Positions 43,792-53,095 of a stretch of DNA of 64,000 nucleotides are shown here, piece after piece. The stretch comes from Planctomycetota bacterium. GTDB lineage: Bacteria > Planctomycetota > Phycisphaerae > Sedimentisphaerales > Anaerobacaceae. How positions within the stretch are numbered: the first letter of the stretch is position 1; each line of letters starts with the position of its first letter. Both the position numbers and the translations under genes were made by a program. The notes beneath the pieces are model-generated. The model was not told the DNA's origin. It was given only the letters and a program-made list of their open reading frames with translations, and searched no databases. The DNA lies in NCBI GenBank assembly GCA_019456255.1, contig VRUG01000014.1, forward strand, positions 1-64,000, in the 5' to 3' direction.

Positions 43792-44811
43792 ATGAGTTCT
43801 ATCGAGCGTTTTTATGCTGCGAGTTGCCAGGTTGATAATCCTAATCCAACATCACGTGATGAGATTTCCAAAGCTGTCGATAAGATGCTGGAGATGGTTG
43901 ATTATGCGGTGACTGGCTATGAACCTTTTTTTGATGTCAAGCTTGTGGTTTTTCCGGAATTTGCACATGCGGCACCTATTTATCCGACCGTTGAAGAGCT
44001 TCATGAAAAGCTGGCAGTGCCGATACCAAACGAACACACCGATCGTTATGAGAAAAAGGCCAAAGAACTTGGCATTTATATACAGACCGGGACATTTCTG
44101 GAATCTGATGGGCGATGGCCTGGACATGTGTTCAATACGACGTGTCTGATAGGGCCTGAAGGAATTGTCACTAAGTACCGCAAGGTTCATACATGGATAC
44201 CGTGGGAAGTTCATACGAGTCCGCATGACCTTTGTGGTTATGATGAGCCATTGTTCCCTGTAGCTGATACTGATATCGGCAAGATCGGAGTGGCGATTTG
44301 TTACGACTGGCTTTTCCCTGAGGCGATTCGACAATTGAGTATGGGCGGCGCGGAGATACTAATCCGAGTTTCTGCGTATATGGACCCGTGGGGAACGGCT
44401 CAGCCTTTGGATTGGTGGACGAGTGTCAATCGCGTGCGTGCACTGGAAAATATGGCTTACGTTGTTGCGTGTAATCAGGCAGCGAGTTTGCAAAACTATG
44501 CTCCGTTTAGCTGGCCAGGCGGGAGTATGATAGTCGATTATGACGGGAGAATACTGTCGCAAGCAGAATCGGGAACGGGTGACAAAATTGTTGTCGGTCC
44601 GATTGACTTAGCGGCCCTGCGAGCTGATCGAAAAAGGAGGCGCGGACATAACATGTTAGGTCATCTGCGAATGGAGGCATACCCGTGCTATTCAAAGCCT
44701 ATTTATCCGGCTGGGTGCGGTGACAAGGGGAAAATTACAATCGAAAGTAATGAGGCGGCCATCAATCAGGGGCGTGAGGGTTTTGAAAAGATGTCACAAG
44801 GCCATTCTTAA
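43792..44811 (+). CDS. Nitrilase-superfamily carbon-nitrogen hydrolase
   Basis: A 339-residue cytoplasmic enzyme with the full catalytic triad: Glu56 (VVFPEFAHA), Lys131 (TKYRKVHTW) and Cys170 (GVAICYDWLFPEAI). The family cleaves amides, N-carbamoyl groups or nitriles. The extended YRKVHTWIPWEVH region resembles amidase or N-carbamoylase branches, but the substrate cannot be fixed. There is no signal peptide. AAAGGAATC precedes the ATG, and it lies 38 nt after the array on the same strand, so it is probably co-transcribed. The last 50 bases overlap the end of the convergent binding-protein gene. Release of ammonia or an amino acid from an amide would fit the amino-acid-type binding proteins opposite, but that is inference. 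Confidence 0.88.
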   Translation: MSSIERFYAASCQVDNPNPTSRDEISKAVDKMLEMVDYAVTGYEPFFDVKLVVFPEFAHAAPIYPTVEELHEKLAVPIPNEHTDRYEKKAKELGIYIQTGTFLESDGRWPGHVFNTTCLIGPEGIVTKYRKVHTWIPWEVHTSPHDLCGYDEPLFPVADTDIGKIGVAICYDWLFPEAIRQLSMGGAEILIRVSAYMDPWGTAQPLDWWTSVNRVRALENMAYVVACNQAASLQNYAPFSWPGGSMIVDYDGRILSQAESGTGDKIVVGPIDLAALRADRKRRRGHNMLGHLRMEAYPCYSKPIYPAGCGDKGKITIESNEAAINQGREGFEKMSQGHS

Positions 44812-45886
44812 TTGTACCAAGCTCAACATTTCGAATATTGGCTCCATGCTGGTTCCATTTAAAGGTACCGGTAATTCCGTTCCATGGAGAAAGTTCTTTT
44901 AATGCGCCGCGGATTTTGGTTCGGTCAAGGCCTGCATTTCTTATGGCTGCTATCATAAGTTTGACTGAATCATAAGTATGCGTGGCCAGATAATCAGGTT
45001 TCCTGCCAAAACGGCGGGAAAATTCCTTTTCAAAACTTTCCGATTTTTTATTCGGAAAGTAGAGCAATGGGAAAATGACACCTTCGGCTGCGATACCGGC
45101 TTTGTCAATGAAGAGGCGTGTCCCCATAGAAGGTCCACCAAAAATATTACCCTTAAAACCATATTCGTGAACAGTGCTTATAAGGTTTGCGCTATTGTCG
45201 GGGTCTGCGATTATGATAACGGCACGGGTTTTAGTGTCGGTAATTTTTTCCAGAAGATAACTGTAATTTTTCTCACCGGGTTTAAATTCGATGTGGTAAG
45301 CGGGAGTAAGTTTGTTTTTGACAAGAGCCTTGTTAAGTTCGGTCGTGAAAAGATGGGAGTCGTGGTCGGTAACGGAAACTAAGATAAAAGGTTTGTCGGT
45401 GACATAAGAAGAAATAGTTTCTGTCAAAACCGGAGCCTGTAGGTCGTCGGCGGGCACTGCTGAAAACATCCACGGAACAAAGGCGAGGTTTACACTTTTG
45501 TCAGTACTGGCTGGGCCAAGAAGAACAAGATGTGCCTTTGCGACGACCTGTTCAGCGAGATGTGTGGACGGGCCGTCAATTCCTCCGATTATTGCCCAGA
45601 CTTCATCATCGTATACCATGCGGACTACCTGCTTTACGCCTGTGCCCCATGGATTGTCTGACCATCCGGCGATAAGTTTAAAATCTGCACCATTGAAACC
45701 GCCCTGCTCGTTTTCTTCTTCGATAGCCAAGGTCGCAGCTGCCCACATGTCACCAGCTCGTGGATGGGAAGTAGTGTTTGGGCCGAAATAGCCTATCGAG
45801 ACATGGTCGGCATCAGGGGCGGATTGCTGTTGACATCCTGCGATCAAGAAAGCTGACAGGATAAAGGCTGCGATAAGCTTACGCAT
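44762..45886 (-). CDS. Periplasmic amino-acid-type binding lipoprotein (Peripla_BP_6)
   Basis: A 374-residue type I periplasmic binding protein of the Leu/Ile/Val-branched family. The lipoprotein signal ends LIAGC (FILSAFLIAGCQQQ). The fold shows in SIGYFGPNTTSHP, AIEEENEQGGFNGADFKLI, VWAIIGGIDGPSTHLAEQV and ATHTYDSVKLMIAAIRNAGL. No ABC permease or ATPase gene is nearby, so it may act as a ligand sensor or subunit of a surface assembly instead of a transporter. It is the last gene of the minus-strand operon and its 3' end overlaps the nitrilase gene by 50 nt. It is a distant paralogue of the next gene upstream. Confidence 0.88.
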   Translation of the reverse strand: MRKLIAAFILSAFLIAGCQQQSAPDADHVSIGYFGPNTTSHPRAGDMWAAATLAIEEENEQGGFNGADFKLIAGWSDNPWGTGVKQVVRMVYDDEVWAIIGGIDGPSTHLAEQVVAKAHLVLLGPASTDKSVNLAFVPWMFSAVPADDLQAPVLTETISSYVTDKPFILVSVTDHDSHLFTTELNKALVKNKLTPAYHIEFKPGEKNYSYLLEKITDTKTRAVIIIADPDNSANLISTVHEYGFKGNIFGGPSMGTRLFIDKAGIAAEGVIFPLLYFPNKKSESFEKEFSRRFGRKPDYLATHTYDSVKLMIAAIRNAGLDRTKIRGALKELSPWNGITGTFKWNQHGANIRNVELGTIKNGLVTSFQNPHAPD

Positions 45887-45916
45887 TTTTTGTTCCGTTA
45901 AAATTTATCGCAAGGG

Positions 45917-47347
45917 TTATTTTTCAGAAGTTTCGGAAGGCAGCTCGTCTGGAATATTAAGCTCTTGTCTCGAATAATAATTCCACTTTCCTTTTTCTCT
46001 CTTGGCGAGATAGACTTCTCCGATATCATCCATGACAGCGCTTAAGATAATGTCACCGGTGACACCTTCCCATGGCTTTGTTCTAAAAGCCATGATGTCG
46101 CGAATTTTTGCTTTATTAAGTCCGGCGGTTTGAGTTGCCCAGATAAGCATATTCATACCATCGTAGGCATGAGCGGCGAAAGTTTCGGCTTCTTCGTTGA
46201 AACGCTCTTTGAATGCCTTGCGAAATTCTTTAAGCCTTTTGCTCTCGCTGGTCGGATTCCATGGATAAGCACAAACAACACCTTCGGCATTTTTACCAGC
46301 GATTTTGACAAACTCATCAGACAGGCCTCGGTCACATGCAAAGAACGGCTGATTCATACCCATTTCGCGCATCTGATTTAGAATCCTGGCCCCGTCGTCG
46401 GCATTGCCCCAATGGACCACTGCGTCTAAGTTTTCTCTTTTAAGTCTATCGAGATGCAGCGAGAAATCATCAAGTCCCATATCGTATGCCATTTCTATAA
46501 GCACCGGACTGCCGAATCTTCTGCTGATATCAAGAATTTCTCTCACGCCAAACCTGCCGTAACGACTGCTGGAACGGATAACGCCAACACGTTTGAGACC
46601 AAGTTTTTTATACATGTAATCGGCAAGAAGATAGGTTTGCTGGCGGTCGTCACTCATGCAACGGAAAACCCACGGAATATTTGTCTCAACAAAAGTCGGG
46701 TCGGTGTTGCCGGAATTCATCATTGTGATTTCCGCTTTTAGCGCGACGCGTATCGCTATATGGCTGTTAGCTCCATCGATAGTACCGAGAATCGCCCAGC
46801 AGTTGTCCTTATATACCATGTCTATAATTTCATTTCCGGATGCACCCCACAAACCATTATCATTGTGAATTGCCAACTCGAAGGGGATATTTCGTTTCAG
46901 GTATCCGCCTTTTGCATTTGCATGTTCGATGGCAAGTTTGCAGCCCTGAAGCATTTTGACACCCATTTTTATTTCATGGCTTGCACTTCCTCCGGTGGCA
47001 ACTGAAACGGTGGGCTCAATCGGTCCGATGAATCCTATTTTGACCGTATCAAGGTTTTCTGGTTCCGGTATCCCTCGTCCGGAGCCAGTATATTCTATTT
47101 GCCTTAAGAAATATTTTTTGTAAGGCTTGACATGCCGATAAGGTTCAACGTCTTTTGCCATGCTGGCATATTTTTCATCAGTTCTCAATTCTATATCAGG
47201 AACATCATAGGCGCCTGCGGCATCAATCTTTTCCATGAGTTCCACAGCTTCGGAATCAACTTTTATACCCTTGGTTTTCTTCTGCGCAACTTCGCAGGAG
47301 AAATTCGTCAAAGCAATTGCCAAAAATAATATTATATAGCGTTTCAT
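45917..47347 (-). CDS. Periplasmic amino-acid-type binding lipoprotein, long form
   Basis: A 476-residue type I binding protein of the same family as its downstream neighbour (KIGFIGPIEPTVSVATGG, AIEHANAKGGYLKRNI, CWAILGTIDGANSHIAIRVA, AAHAYDGMNMLIWATQTAGL). The lipobox is LTNFSC (FLAIALTNFSCEVAQ). An extra ~90 residues precede the binding fold (about 25-100), with the motif YKKYFLRQIEYTG; I do not recognise it and it could dock to a partner. The lobes keep the usual hinge pattern. Two such proteins in tandem with no transporter genes suggest recognition of two related ligands or a heterodimeric sensor. Confidence 0.86.
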   Translation of the reverse strand: MKRYIILFLAIALTNFSCEVAQKKTKGIKVDSEAVELMEKIDAAGAYDVPDIELRTDEKYASMAKDVEPYRHVKPYKKYFLRQIEYTGSGRGIPEPENLDTVKIGFIGPIEPTVSVATGGSASHEIKMGVKMLQGCKLAIEHANAKGGYLKRNIPFELAIHNDNGLWGASGNEIIDMVYKDNCWAILGTIDGANSHIAIRVALKAEITMMNSGNTDPTFVETNIPWVFRCMSDDRQQTYLLADYMYKKLGLKRVGVIRSSSRYGRFGVREILDISRRFGSPVLIEMAYDMGLDDFSLHLDRLKRENLDAVVHWGNADDGARILNQMREMGMNQPFFACDRGLSDEFVKIAGKNAEGVVCAYPWNPTSESKRLKEFRKAFKERFNEEAETFAAHAYDGMNMLIWATQTAGLNKAKIRDIMAFRTKPWEGVTGDIILSAVMDDIGEVYLAKREKGKWNYYSRQELNIPDELPSETSEK

Positions 47348-47381
47348 AACTTAGCCCTTTCGCACAGGCATATAAAAAACA

Positions 47382-48560
47382 TTACTTGCCCGGTGCATAT
47401 GTTTTGATTTCACCCTTTTTAGGTTCGTGAACCTCCCTGAGTTTCAATCCTTCGTAATATCCGGTACCCTTTGCTAATACCAGCCCCTTTGAAGTTCCTA
47501 TCCAGACGTCCTTATCGTCGAATTCCACCCAGAGCACATTGTTGTGGGGAATACCTTTGGGCGTATCGAAAACTTCGAGTATTTTATTATTTCGAGATAC
47601 TATAACCTGTCCTTTATGGGTCTCCGGGAGCATGGTATATGTCACCCAAGTATCTGTGGCAAAATCTGCACAAACACCAACACCCCAGTCGGTTCCGAAC
47701 CATGCTTCATTCTTGCTTCTTCCCTTTACAGCATTTCCAAAGTCACTCGGCAAGCCGGTTTCATCAGCGTATAGTCCCCGCCAGTGACGCCCGTCGTATC
47801 TGCTCATACCGAAATAGGTTGTTATCCATAAAACGTCTTCGACGTAACTTACGCCGGTGGTAATGACATGAACTATTCCATCGTCGCGATAGAGGTCAAT
47901 TTCCATTTCTCCGTCGGGGTCGAGATAGTCTTTCCATTTCTCTGTGGCGATGTCAAATTCGAGTACGCCGCTTCCCCAGACGCCGAGATAAACTTTTTCT
48001 TTACTGACAGTGACAGAGTAGTTCCAAATTTCCTCCATCGGTGAATTTTTTTCTGTGTATATTGACCACTCGCCTGTGATGGTGTTATATCTGCTTGCTC
48101 CTGCGGTGGTGGCTACCCAGACATTATCATTTTCAATCGCCACGCCATAAACGACGTCATTAACAAGTCCGCTGTTCATCTGATGGAAATGGTCGAACCT
48201 GCCTCCGCTAAAACGTGCAAGTCCGCCTCCGAACAATCCAAGCCATATTTCACCAGTCTTTGGATTAATATCAATTGATGAGACGACCCGCCATGGAAGT
48301 CCGTCAGCTTCTGTCCATGTTTGAATTTTACCGGTCTTTTTATCGAGACAGGCGAGGCCGCCCTCTGTGCCAATCCAGATTTTGTCACCGTAAGCCTTGA
48401 CGGCAAATATATGGTCGTTGGGCAGACCGTCTTTTACAGTGTAATGTTTCCAGTCGGTATAAACAAAGGGCAGCTTTGCCATTTTTTTGTCTGCAGCAAA
48501 TGCGCCTTGTGCAACCAACACTATCAGTAAAAAAGTTATTACTATTATATTGCGTTTCAT
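47382..48560 (-). CDS. Secreted propeller of the two-component-regulator (Reg_prop) type
   Basis: 392 residues with a signal peptide (IVITFLLIVLVAQGAFA). Repeats of about 40 residues carry the Reg_prop signature: DKIWIGTEGGLACLDKKTG, GEIWLGLFGGGLARFSGG, DNVWVATTAGASRYN, KDVWIGTSKGLVLAKG, with the linking xDGLPxxxV motif. In Bacteroides-type hybrid regulators such propellers sense oligosaccharides, but here the protein has no membrane anchor or kinase part and is free in the periplasm or outside. Its place between binding proteins and cytochrome suggests a scaffold or ligand-binding subunit. Confidence 0.85.
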   Translation of the reverse strand: MKRNIIVITFLLIVLVAQGAFAADKKMAKLPFVYTDWKHYTVKDGLPNDHIFAVKAYGDKIWIGTEGGLACLDKKTGKIQTWTEADGLPWRVVSSIDINPKTGEIWLGLFGGGLARFSGGRFDHFHQMNSGLVNDVVYGVAIENDNVWVATTAGASRYNTITGEWSIYTEKNSPMEEIWNYSVTVSKEKVYLGVWGSGVLEFDIATEKWKDYLDPDGEMEIDLYRDDGIVHVITTGVSYVEDVLWITTYFGMSRYDGRHWRGLYADETGLPSDFGNAVKGRSKNEAWFGTDWGVGVCADFATDTWVTYTMLPETHKGQVIVSRNNKILEVFDTPKGIPHNNVLWVEFDDKDVWIGTSKGLVLAKGTGYYEGLKLREVHEPKKGEIKTYAPGK

Positions 48561-48585
48561 CCAACTCGTCCTTTACTTAGTAAAG

Positions 48586-51435
48586 CTATAAAGTTTTAAG
48601 AAATTCAATCAAGTCATTAAGCTGGTCCTTAGTTAAATCGTTAGTGACACCATGCTTATCTTCGGGATTATACAATGTCCATATTTCTTCAAGTGTATCA
48701 GCTATGCCGTTATGAAGATAAGGCGGCGAAGCGTATACGTTCATAAGATGGGGCGTATCAAAATGCGATTCTCTGTCATATTCAAATTGGGTTCCCATAT
48801 CGTGACGCGTTCTGTCGGTATATAGCGGTGGGAAGTGACAATTAATGCACCTGTCCTTTTGAGGTATTATGTTGCCGCTATTAGTTGTAGCTCTCTCGAA
48901 TACTTCTTTTCCGCGTCGCTGTGCTCCGGTGAGTTCTGCTCCGAGCGGGCGATGACGATTGGGCGGCCTTGGAATAGTACAAATATAAACTGTTAAAGCT
49001 TCAAGCTGCTCGGCATCAAAAGGCTGAATACGCGTAAAGAAAACTGCAAGCCTCGGTCCACATTGACGCTGGAGGCTCGGATTTGTTCCTTCCCATTTAA
49101 ACGGGTTGGTATCTAAGATGCCCCGCAAGGTTCGGTTATCTACCGGGGCGATTCCAATACCGTCTGGTTCGATGTCGAATGTAAGTCCATTGACATGGCC
49201 GTCGGGATGACAGGAGTGACATGAAAATTGACGGCGAAAGGCATTATCTGCACTATGGAAAACTCGCTCGCCATAACGAATCTGGGTTATAACTTTCGGT
49301 CCTCCGAGGTCTATCGTTTCTATGGCCTGCAATTTGTCGATGTCAATAACGGTTAGTGAATCATCGAGCGAATTAGCGACGAAGGCATATTTTCCATTTG
49401 GAGTAATGAGTATTCCTCGCGGGCTGTCCTTTGTTTCGATGTGGGCTGTCACAAACTCCAGGGATTTTCCCATGTGGTTTGGAAGTATGTGCTCACGCTC
49501 ATAGTCAGTAGCACCGTCAATCATAGATGTAAGTTTTTTCAGGTCCACAACCGCGATTCGGTTTGAACCTGAGCTTGTCACCAGTGCGAGGCGGCCATCG
49601 GAAGTAATCGCTACATCGGTGGGGTCTGGGAAATAGAGTCCCGGCTCATCGAGTAAGACCTGAGCGGTTGTGCCGTCTTTGTAAAGAATGCCGAGACCAT
49701 TGGTTATCGTCCATCCCTGAAGCAGTCGAGTCATCGGAATAAGATTTTTGGTTCTGTTGAGAGCAACCAGAGCAAAGTCACCGCTTGGATGAAAGGCAAT
49801 TCCCTGCAGGAGGTTTGTTCCTGGAACCTTGATACGGTCCTCGATAACATTATTGATTGTATCGATTATGGTAATTTCGGAAACAGGAGGCGTGCGAAAT
49901 TCTACGAAGTCCGAAAGAGTATTCGTAACATATATCTGGTTGCCCTTTGGGGGGGCGGTTAATGACCAAGGTTGATGTCCGGCAGTAAGTCGCTTTATTT
50001 CTTTTAAGGTGGCGGTATCTATAACGGATATGCTGTCGGCTGTGGTATTAAGAACGTACAGGTACTTGCCGGTCCTATCGGTCAGCAGGCCATGCGGCGA
50101 ATCACCGACTATGATGGTAGCGATATTTTTTCGCGACAAGACATCTATCACCGAAACGGTATCATCAAGGCGATTACTTACATACGCTTTTGTTCCGTCC
50201 GGGCTGAATGTTACATCAGTAGGATGGCTGCCAGCTGTGATTTCGTCAACTTTTTTTAGTTTACGGACGTCAATAACAATAACCGACTTAGAAGCCTCGC
50301 AGGCAACGTAAAGCTCTTTGCCATTAGGAGTCAAAGCCATGTTGAGCGGAGTTTTATAGATTGTCTTTTCGACAACTTTCTCAGATGTCAACGGATGCGC
50401 GATTTCCTCGCTTGCTTTTGCGTAATCGAAAGTTTTTCCGTGCGCATTTTCGTGACATTGCATACAGGTCTGCTTTGTAACTTCTTTTAAGCCCGCGGCC
50501 TTTGCTGATGATGAATCGGCCATAATCGCCTGCTGAGAATAGGCGCTTCCCGGGCCGTGACATGCCTCACATCCCACTCCTTCATCAAGATTATAAGAAT
50601 CCAGAGAACCGCCCGCAGGATTGGTGTATGCTGTTGTGTGACATTTGAGGCACTTTGGAGATTTCTGAGGTATCCCTTTAACGCCCTCCTGCTTTGCTAT
50701 TTCGTATGCCTTGGCGTTGCCCAATACAGCGTATGCATTGGCGTGCCTGCTCATGCGCCATTTGCTGAACTGGTATCCCTTATCTGGTCCGCCGTGACAT
50801 TTCTCGCAGGCAAAGGTACCGACATATTGGTTAGCTGACGGGTCAGCAGGTTCGGGACGTTTTGGCATCCTGGTAATTTTCCACTTATCAGGAATTGGAT
50901 GAGCGATGGATTTGATTGCATGGTCCATGTTAAGGGCCGGCAGTGCATGTACTTTCAGGTGAGAATCTTTTCTCTGGTGACATTTCACACAGTCTGCAAC
51001 TATAGGCATAATCAAGCCTGCCTTGATGGCCTGGTCACGGTCTCCCATAACATCTATGTATTCACTTCCCGGGCCGTGACAATTTTCACATTGCACGCCA
51101 TCCTCGATAAAGAAAGTTTCATCCCGCTCCCAGCCTTCAGAATGAGCACCGGTTGCGTGACATCCCAGACACATAGCTGATTCCTGCGGCAGTTCGGGTA
51201 CGCCGCTAAACATGGCAATGTCTTTTGCGTTAGGCTTGGACAAAACAGCGTAAGCCTGAGCATGCTTCGAGTCCAGCCATTTGCTGAACTGATGGCCCAT
51301 ACTCTTTCCCTGGTGACATTTAGCGCACTGCCGCGCACCAACATAGACGGGATGTCTTTTGCGCATATACTGGGCACCGAAAACAACGGATGTTATTGTC
51401 GCTATAACGAAAATGCCAAAAAAGTATTTCTTCAT
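48586..51435 (-). CDS. Decahaem cytochrome c fused to YVTN propeller and di-haem peroxidase-like domain
   Basis: A 949-residue exported protein with one N-terminal hydrophobic anchor. It has ten CxxCH haem sites: CAKCH, CLGCH, CENCH, CVKCH, then a second similar set CEKCH, CLKCH, CEACH, CMQCH, and later CHSCH and CINCH. The first eight form two related four-haem units of the cytochrome c554-like kind (each with QFSKW and CHGPGS). A YVTN-type seven-bladed propeller follows (about 350-690), then a C-terminal region like di-haem cytochrome c peroxidase/MauG, with CHSCHPDGHVNG and HFDTPHLMNVYASPPYLHNG. Such chains move electrons outside the cytoplasm. It overlaps the upstream ASPIC gene by 4 nt. 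No cytochrome maturation genes are in the window. Confidence 0.88.
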   Translation of the reverse strand: MKKYFFGIFVIATITSVVFGAQYMRKRHPVYVGARQCAKCHQGKSMGHQFSKWLDSKHAQAYAVLSKPNAKDIAMFSGVPELPQESAMCLGCHATGAHSEGWERDETFFIEDGVQCENCHGPGSEYIDVMGDRDQAIKAGLIMPIVADCVKCHQRKDSHLKVHALPALNMDHAIKSIAHPIPDKWKITRMPKRPEPADPSANQYVGTFACEKCHGGPDKGYQFSKWRMSRHANAYAVLGNAKAYEIAKQEGVKGIPQKSPKCLKCHTTAYTNPAGGSLDSYNLDEGVGCEACHGPGSAYSQQAIMADSSSAKAAGLKEVTKQTCMQCHENAHGKTFDYAKASEEIAHPLTSEKVVEKTIYKTPLNMALTPNGKELYVACEASKSVIVIDVRKLKKVDEITAGSHPTDVTFSPDGTKAYVSNRLDDTVSVIDVLSRKNIATIIVGDSPHGLLTDRTGKYLYVLNTTADSISVIDTATLKEIKRLTAGHQPWSLTAPPKGNQIYVTNTLSDFVEFRTPPVSEITIIDTINNVIEDRIKVPGTNLLQGIAFHPSGDFALVALNRTKNLIPMTRLLQGWTITNGLGILYKDGTTAQVLLDEPGLYFPDPTDVAITSDGRLALVTSSGSNRIAVVDLKKLTSMIDGATDYEREHILPNHMGKSLEFVTAHIETKDSPRGILITPNGKYAFVANSLDDSLTVIDIDKLQAIETIDLGGPKVITQIRYGERVFHSADNAFRRQFSCHSCHPDGHVNGLTFDIEPDGIGIAPVDNRTLRGILDTNPFKWEGTNPSLQRQCGPRLAVFFTRIQPFDAEQLEALTVYICTIPRPPNRHRPLGAELTGAQRRGKEVFERATTNSGNIIPQKDRCINCHFPPLYTDRTRHDMGTQFEYDRESHFDTPHLMNVYASPPYLHNGIADTLEEIWTLYNPEDKHGVTNDLTKDQLNDLIEFLKTL

Positions 51436-53075
51436 TTCTTCGCTCCGGATGGGCCTTCCTGAATCACTGTTAGAAACTGGTTTGCCTTTACGTCTTTCTT
51501 TGTTGTTATCTGGCCATTGGGCCAGCGAATTTCAACTATATCCGCTTTTTTGGCACTGCCCAGACCGAAACTGCGCCTTGGGTCGGCCTGAGATAAATAT
51601 CCTGTTACTGGAATTAAATCCTGTATCTGTTTTAAGGAACCGGTTGTAACAGTAATTCTGGCACCGACTGCGTCTGTTTTTCCGCCGGCTAATTTGGCAT
51701 CAACAGTAAGCCAGTTATTTTTATTGCCGCCATCATTTCGTAAAAGTTTTGGGGCGACATTGAGGTTAATTATGAGTAGGTCAAGGTCGCCGTCGTTATC
51801 ATAATCTCCGTAGGTAGCGCCTCGTCCTACATATTTCTCTTTGAAATAATCCCCTGACTGGCTGGCAACATCAATAAAATTACCCTTTCCATCGTTACGC
51901 ATAAGAACATCTTCTTCTGTATATTCGTGATGTGCATTTCCGTTTGCTACAAAGATATCGAGGTATCCGTCATTGTCATAATCAAAGAGCAGGCCTCCCC
52001 ATCCTGTATACTGTCCGCAAACCACTGCCAGATTTGATGGCGCGGTGCGGTCCTCGAAATAATCGGTTCGATTTATGAGCAGACATCCGTACCCCATATC
52101 TGGTATATACAAATCCATCAGCCCATCACGGTCAACATCGCCGACCGCAGGTCCCATGGAAGAGACGCCCTGGCCGCCCTCTCCAAATGCAAGACCAAGA
52201 ATAAGCCCTTCGCTGGTGAAAGTGCCCTTGCCAGTGTTTTTGTAGTAATAATTTTCCATGCCGTCATTGGCAACATAAATGTCCAGCAGCCCATCGTTGT
52301 CCATGTCCGCAATGGCGGCGCTCATGCCCCTGCCGTTTGGATTAAAGACGCCTGCCTTTTTAGCAACATTAGTGAAAGTCCCGTCGCCATTGTTGCGGTA
52401 CAAAGCGTCGGACTGTCCGCTATAACTTAGAGGGCCCGGATAACCTGCGGCTGCATAGAAAGAACGGAATTTTCCGCTGTCATATTGGAGATAGTTCGTG
52501 ACATAGACATCGAGGTCGCCGTCATTATCATAATCAAACCATGGCGCCGAAAGTGACCAGTTATTATCATCCAGTCCGCTCGCCTTGGATATATCTGTAA
52601 AAGTCCCGTCACCATTATTCTTATAAAACACATTAGGCCCATAGTTCATTACATAAAGGTCAAGGTCACCATCTCTATCAAAGTCAGCCGCCGAACAACC
52701 AAAACCAAAACTCTTGTCACCAACACCCGCCTTTGCAGTGACATCGGTAAATGTGCCGTCACCATTATTGCGATAAAGTGAATTGGCTAATTTACCCTTG
52801 AGTTTTCGCCCCTGATTGTCACTTACGTCTTTTCGCCAGCTGCCGTTAACAAAATAGATATCGAGCCAGCCGTCACCGTCATAATCAAAAAACATCGCAC
52901 CTGAGCCGGTTCCTTCAACTATATTGGTAAGGTCGAAATCGCCGAAGCTGTGCTTTACATCCAATTGGGCCTGTTTAGTGACATCGGTAAAGACCGGGAG
53001 TTTTTGCTCTGTGCCTGCCAGAACCATGCAAGGCAGCATAAGTAAAGGCAGAATAAATCTTAAACTTTTTACCAT
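51432..53075 (-). CDS. Secreted FG-GAP/ASPIC-UnbV propeller of the cytochrome operon
   Basis: 547 residues with a signal peptide (LRFILPLLMLPCMVLA), in the same family as the six array propellers but more distant. It keeps the entry motif (FTDVTKQAQLDVKHSFGD) and seven metal motifs from DYDGDGWLDIYF to DYDNDGDLDLLI. The ASPIC domain is GARITVTTGSLKQIQDLIP with FGLGSAKKADIVEIRWPNG. The first variable segment reads DSGKFRSFYAAAGYPGP, aligned with those of the array. It has no TPR partner gene; its neighbours are haem proteins. This places an ASPIC propeller in direct genetic linkage with electron-transfer proteins. Confidence 0.9.
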   Translation of the reverse strand: MVKSLRFILPLLMLPCMVLAGTEQKLPVFTDVTKQAQLDVKHSFGDFDLTNIVEGTGSGAMFFDYDGDGWLDIYFVNGSWRKDVSDNQGRKLKGKLANSLYRNNGDGTFTDVTAKAGVGDKSFGFGCSAADFDRDGDLDLYVMNYGPNVFYKNNGDGTFTDISKASGLDDNNWSLSAPWFDYDNDGDLDVYVTNYLQYDSGKFRSFYAAAGYPGPLSYSGQSDALYRNNGDGTFTNVAKKAGVFNPNGRGMSAAIADMDNDGLLDIYVANDGMENYYYKNTGKGTFTSEGLILGLAFGEGGQGVSSMGPAVGDVDRDGLMDLYIPDMGYGCLLINRTDYFEDRTAPSNLAVVCGQYTGWGGLLFDYDNDGYLDIFVANGNAHHEYTEEDVLMRNDGKGNFIDVASQSGDYFKEKYVGRGATYGDYDNDGDLDLLIINLNVAPKLLRNDGGNKNNWLTVDAKLAGGKTDAVGARITVTTGSLKQIQDLIPVTGYLSQADPRRSFGLGSAKKADIVEIRWPNGQITTKKDVKANQFLTVIQEGPSGAKK

Positions 53076-53095
53076 CTTATCATTCCTCTATATTA

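Noticed and set aside
43852-44334. 160-codon minus-strand frame within the nitrilase gene
   Set aside because: It lies wholly inside a well-supported enzyme gene on the other strand, has no recognisable domain and no ribosome-binding site.
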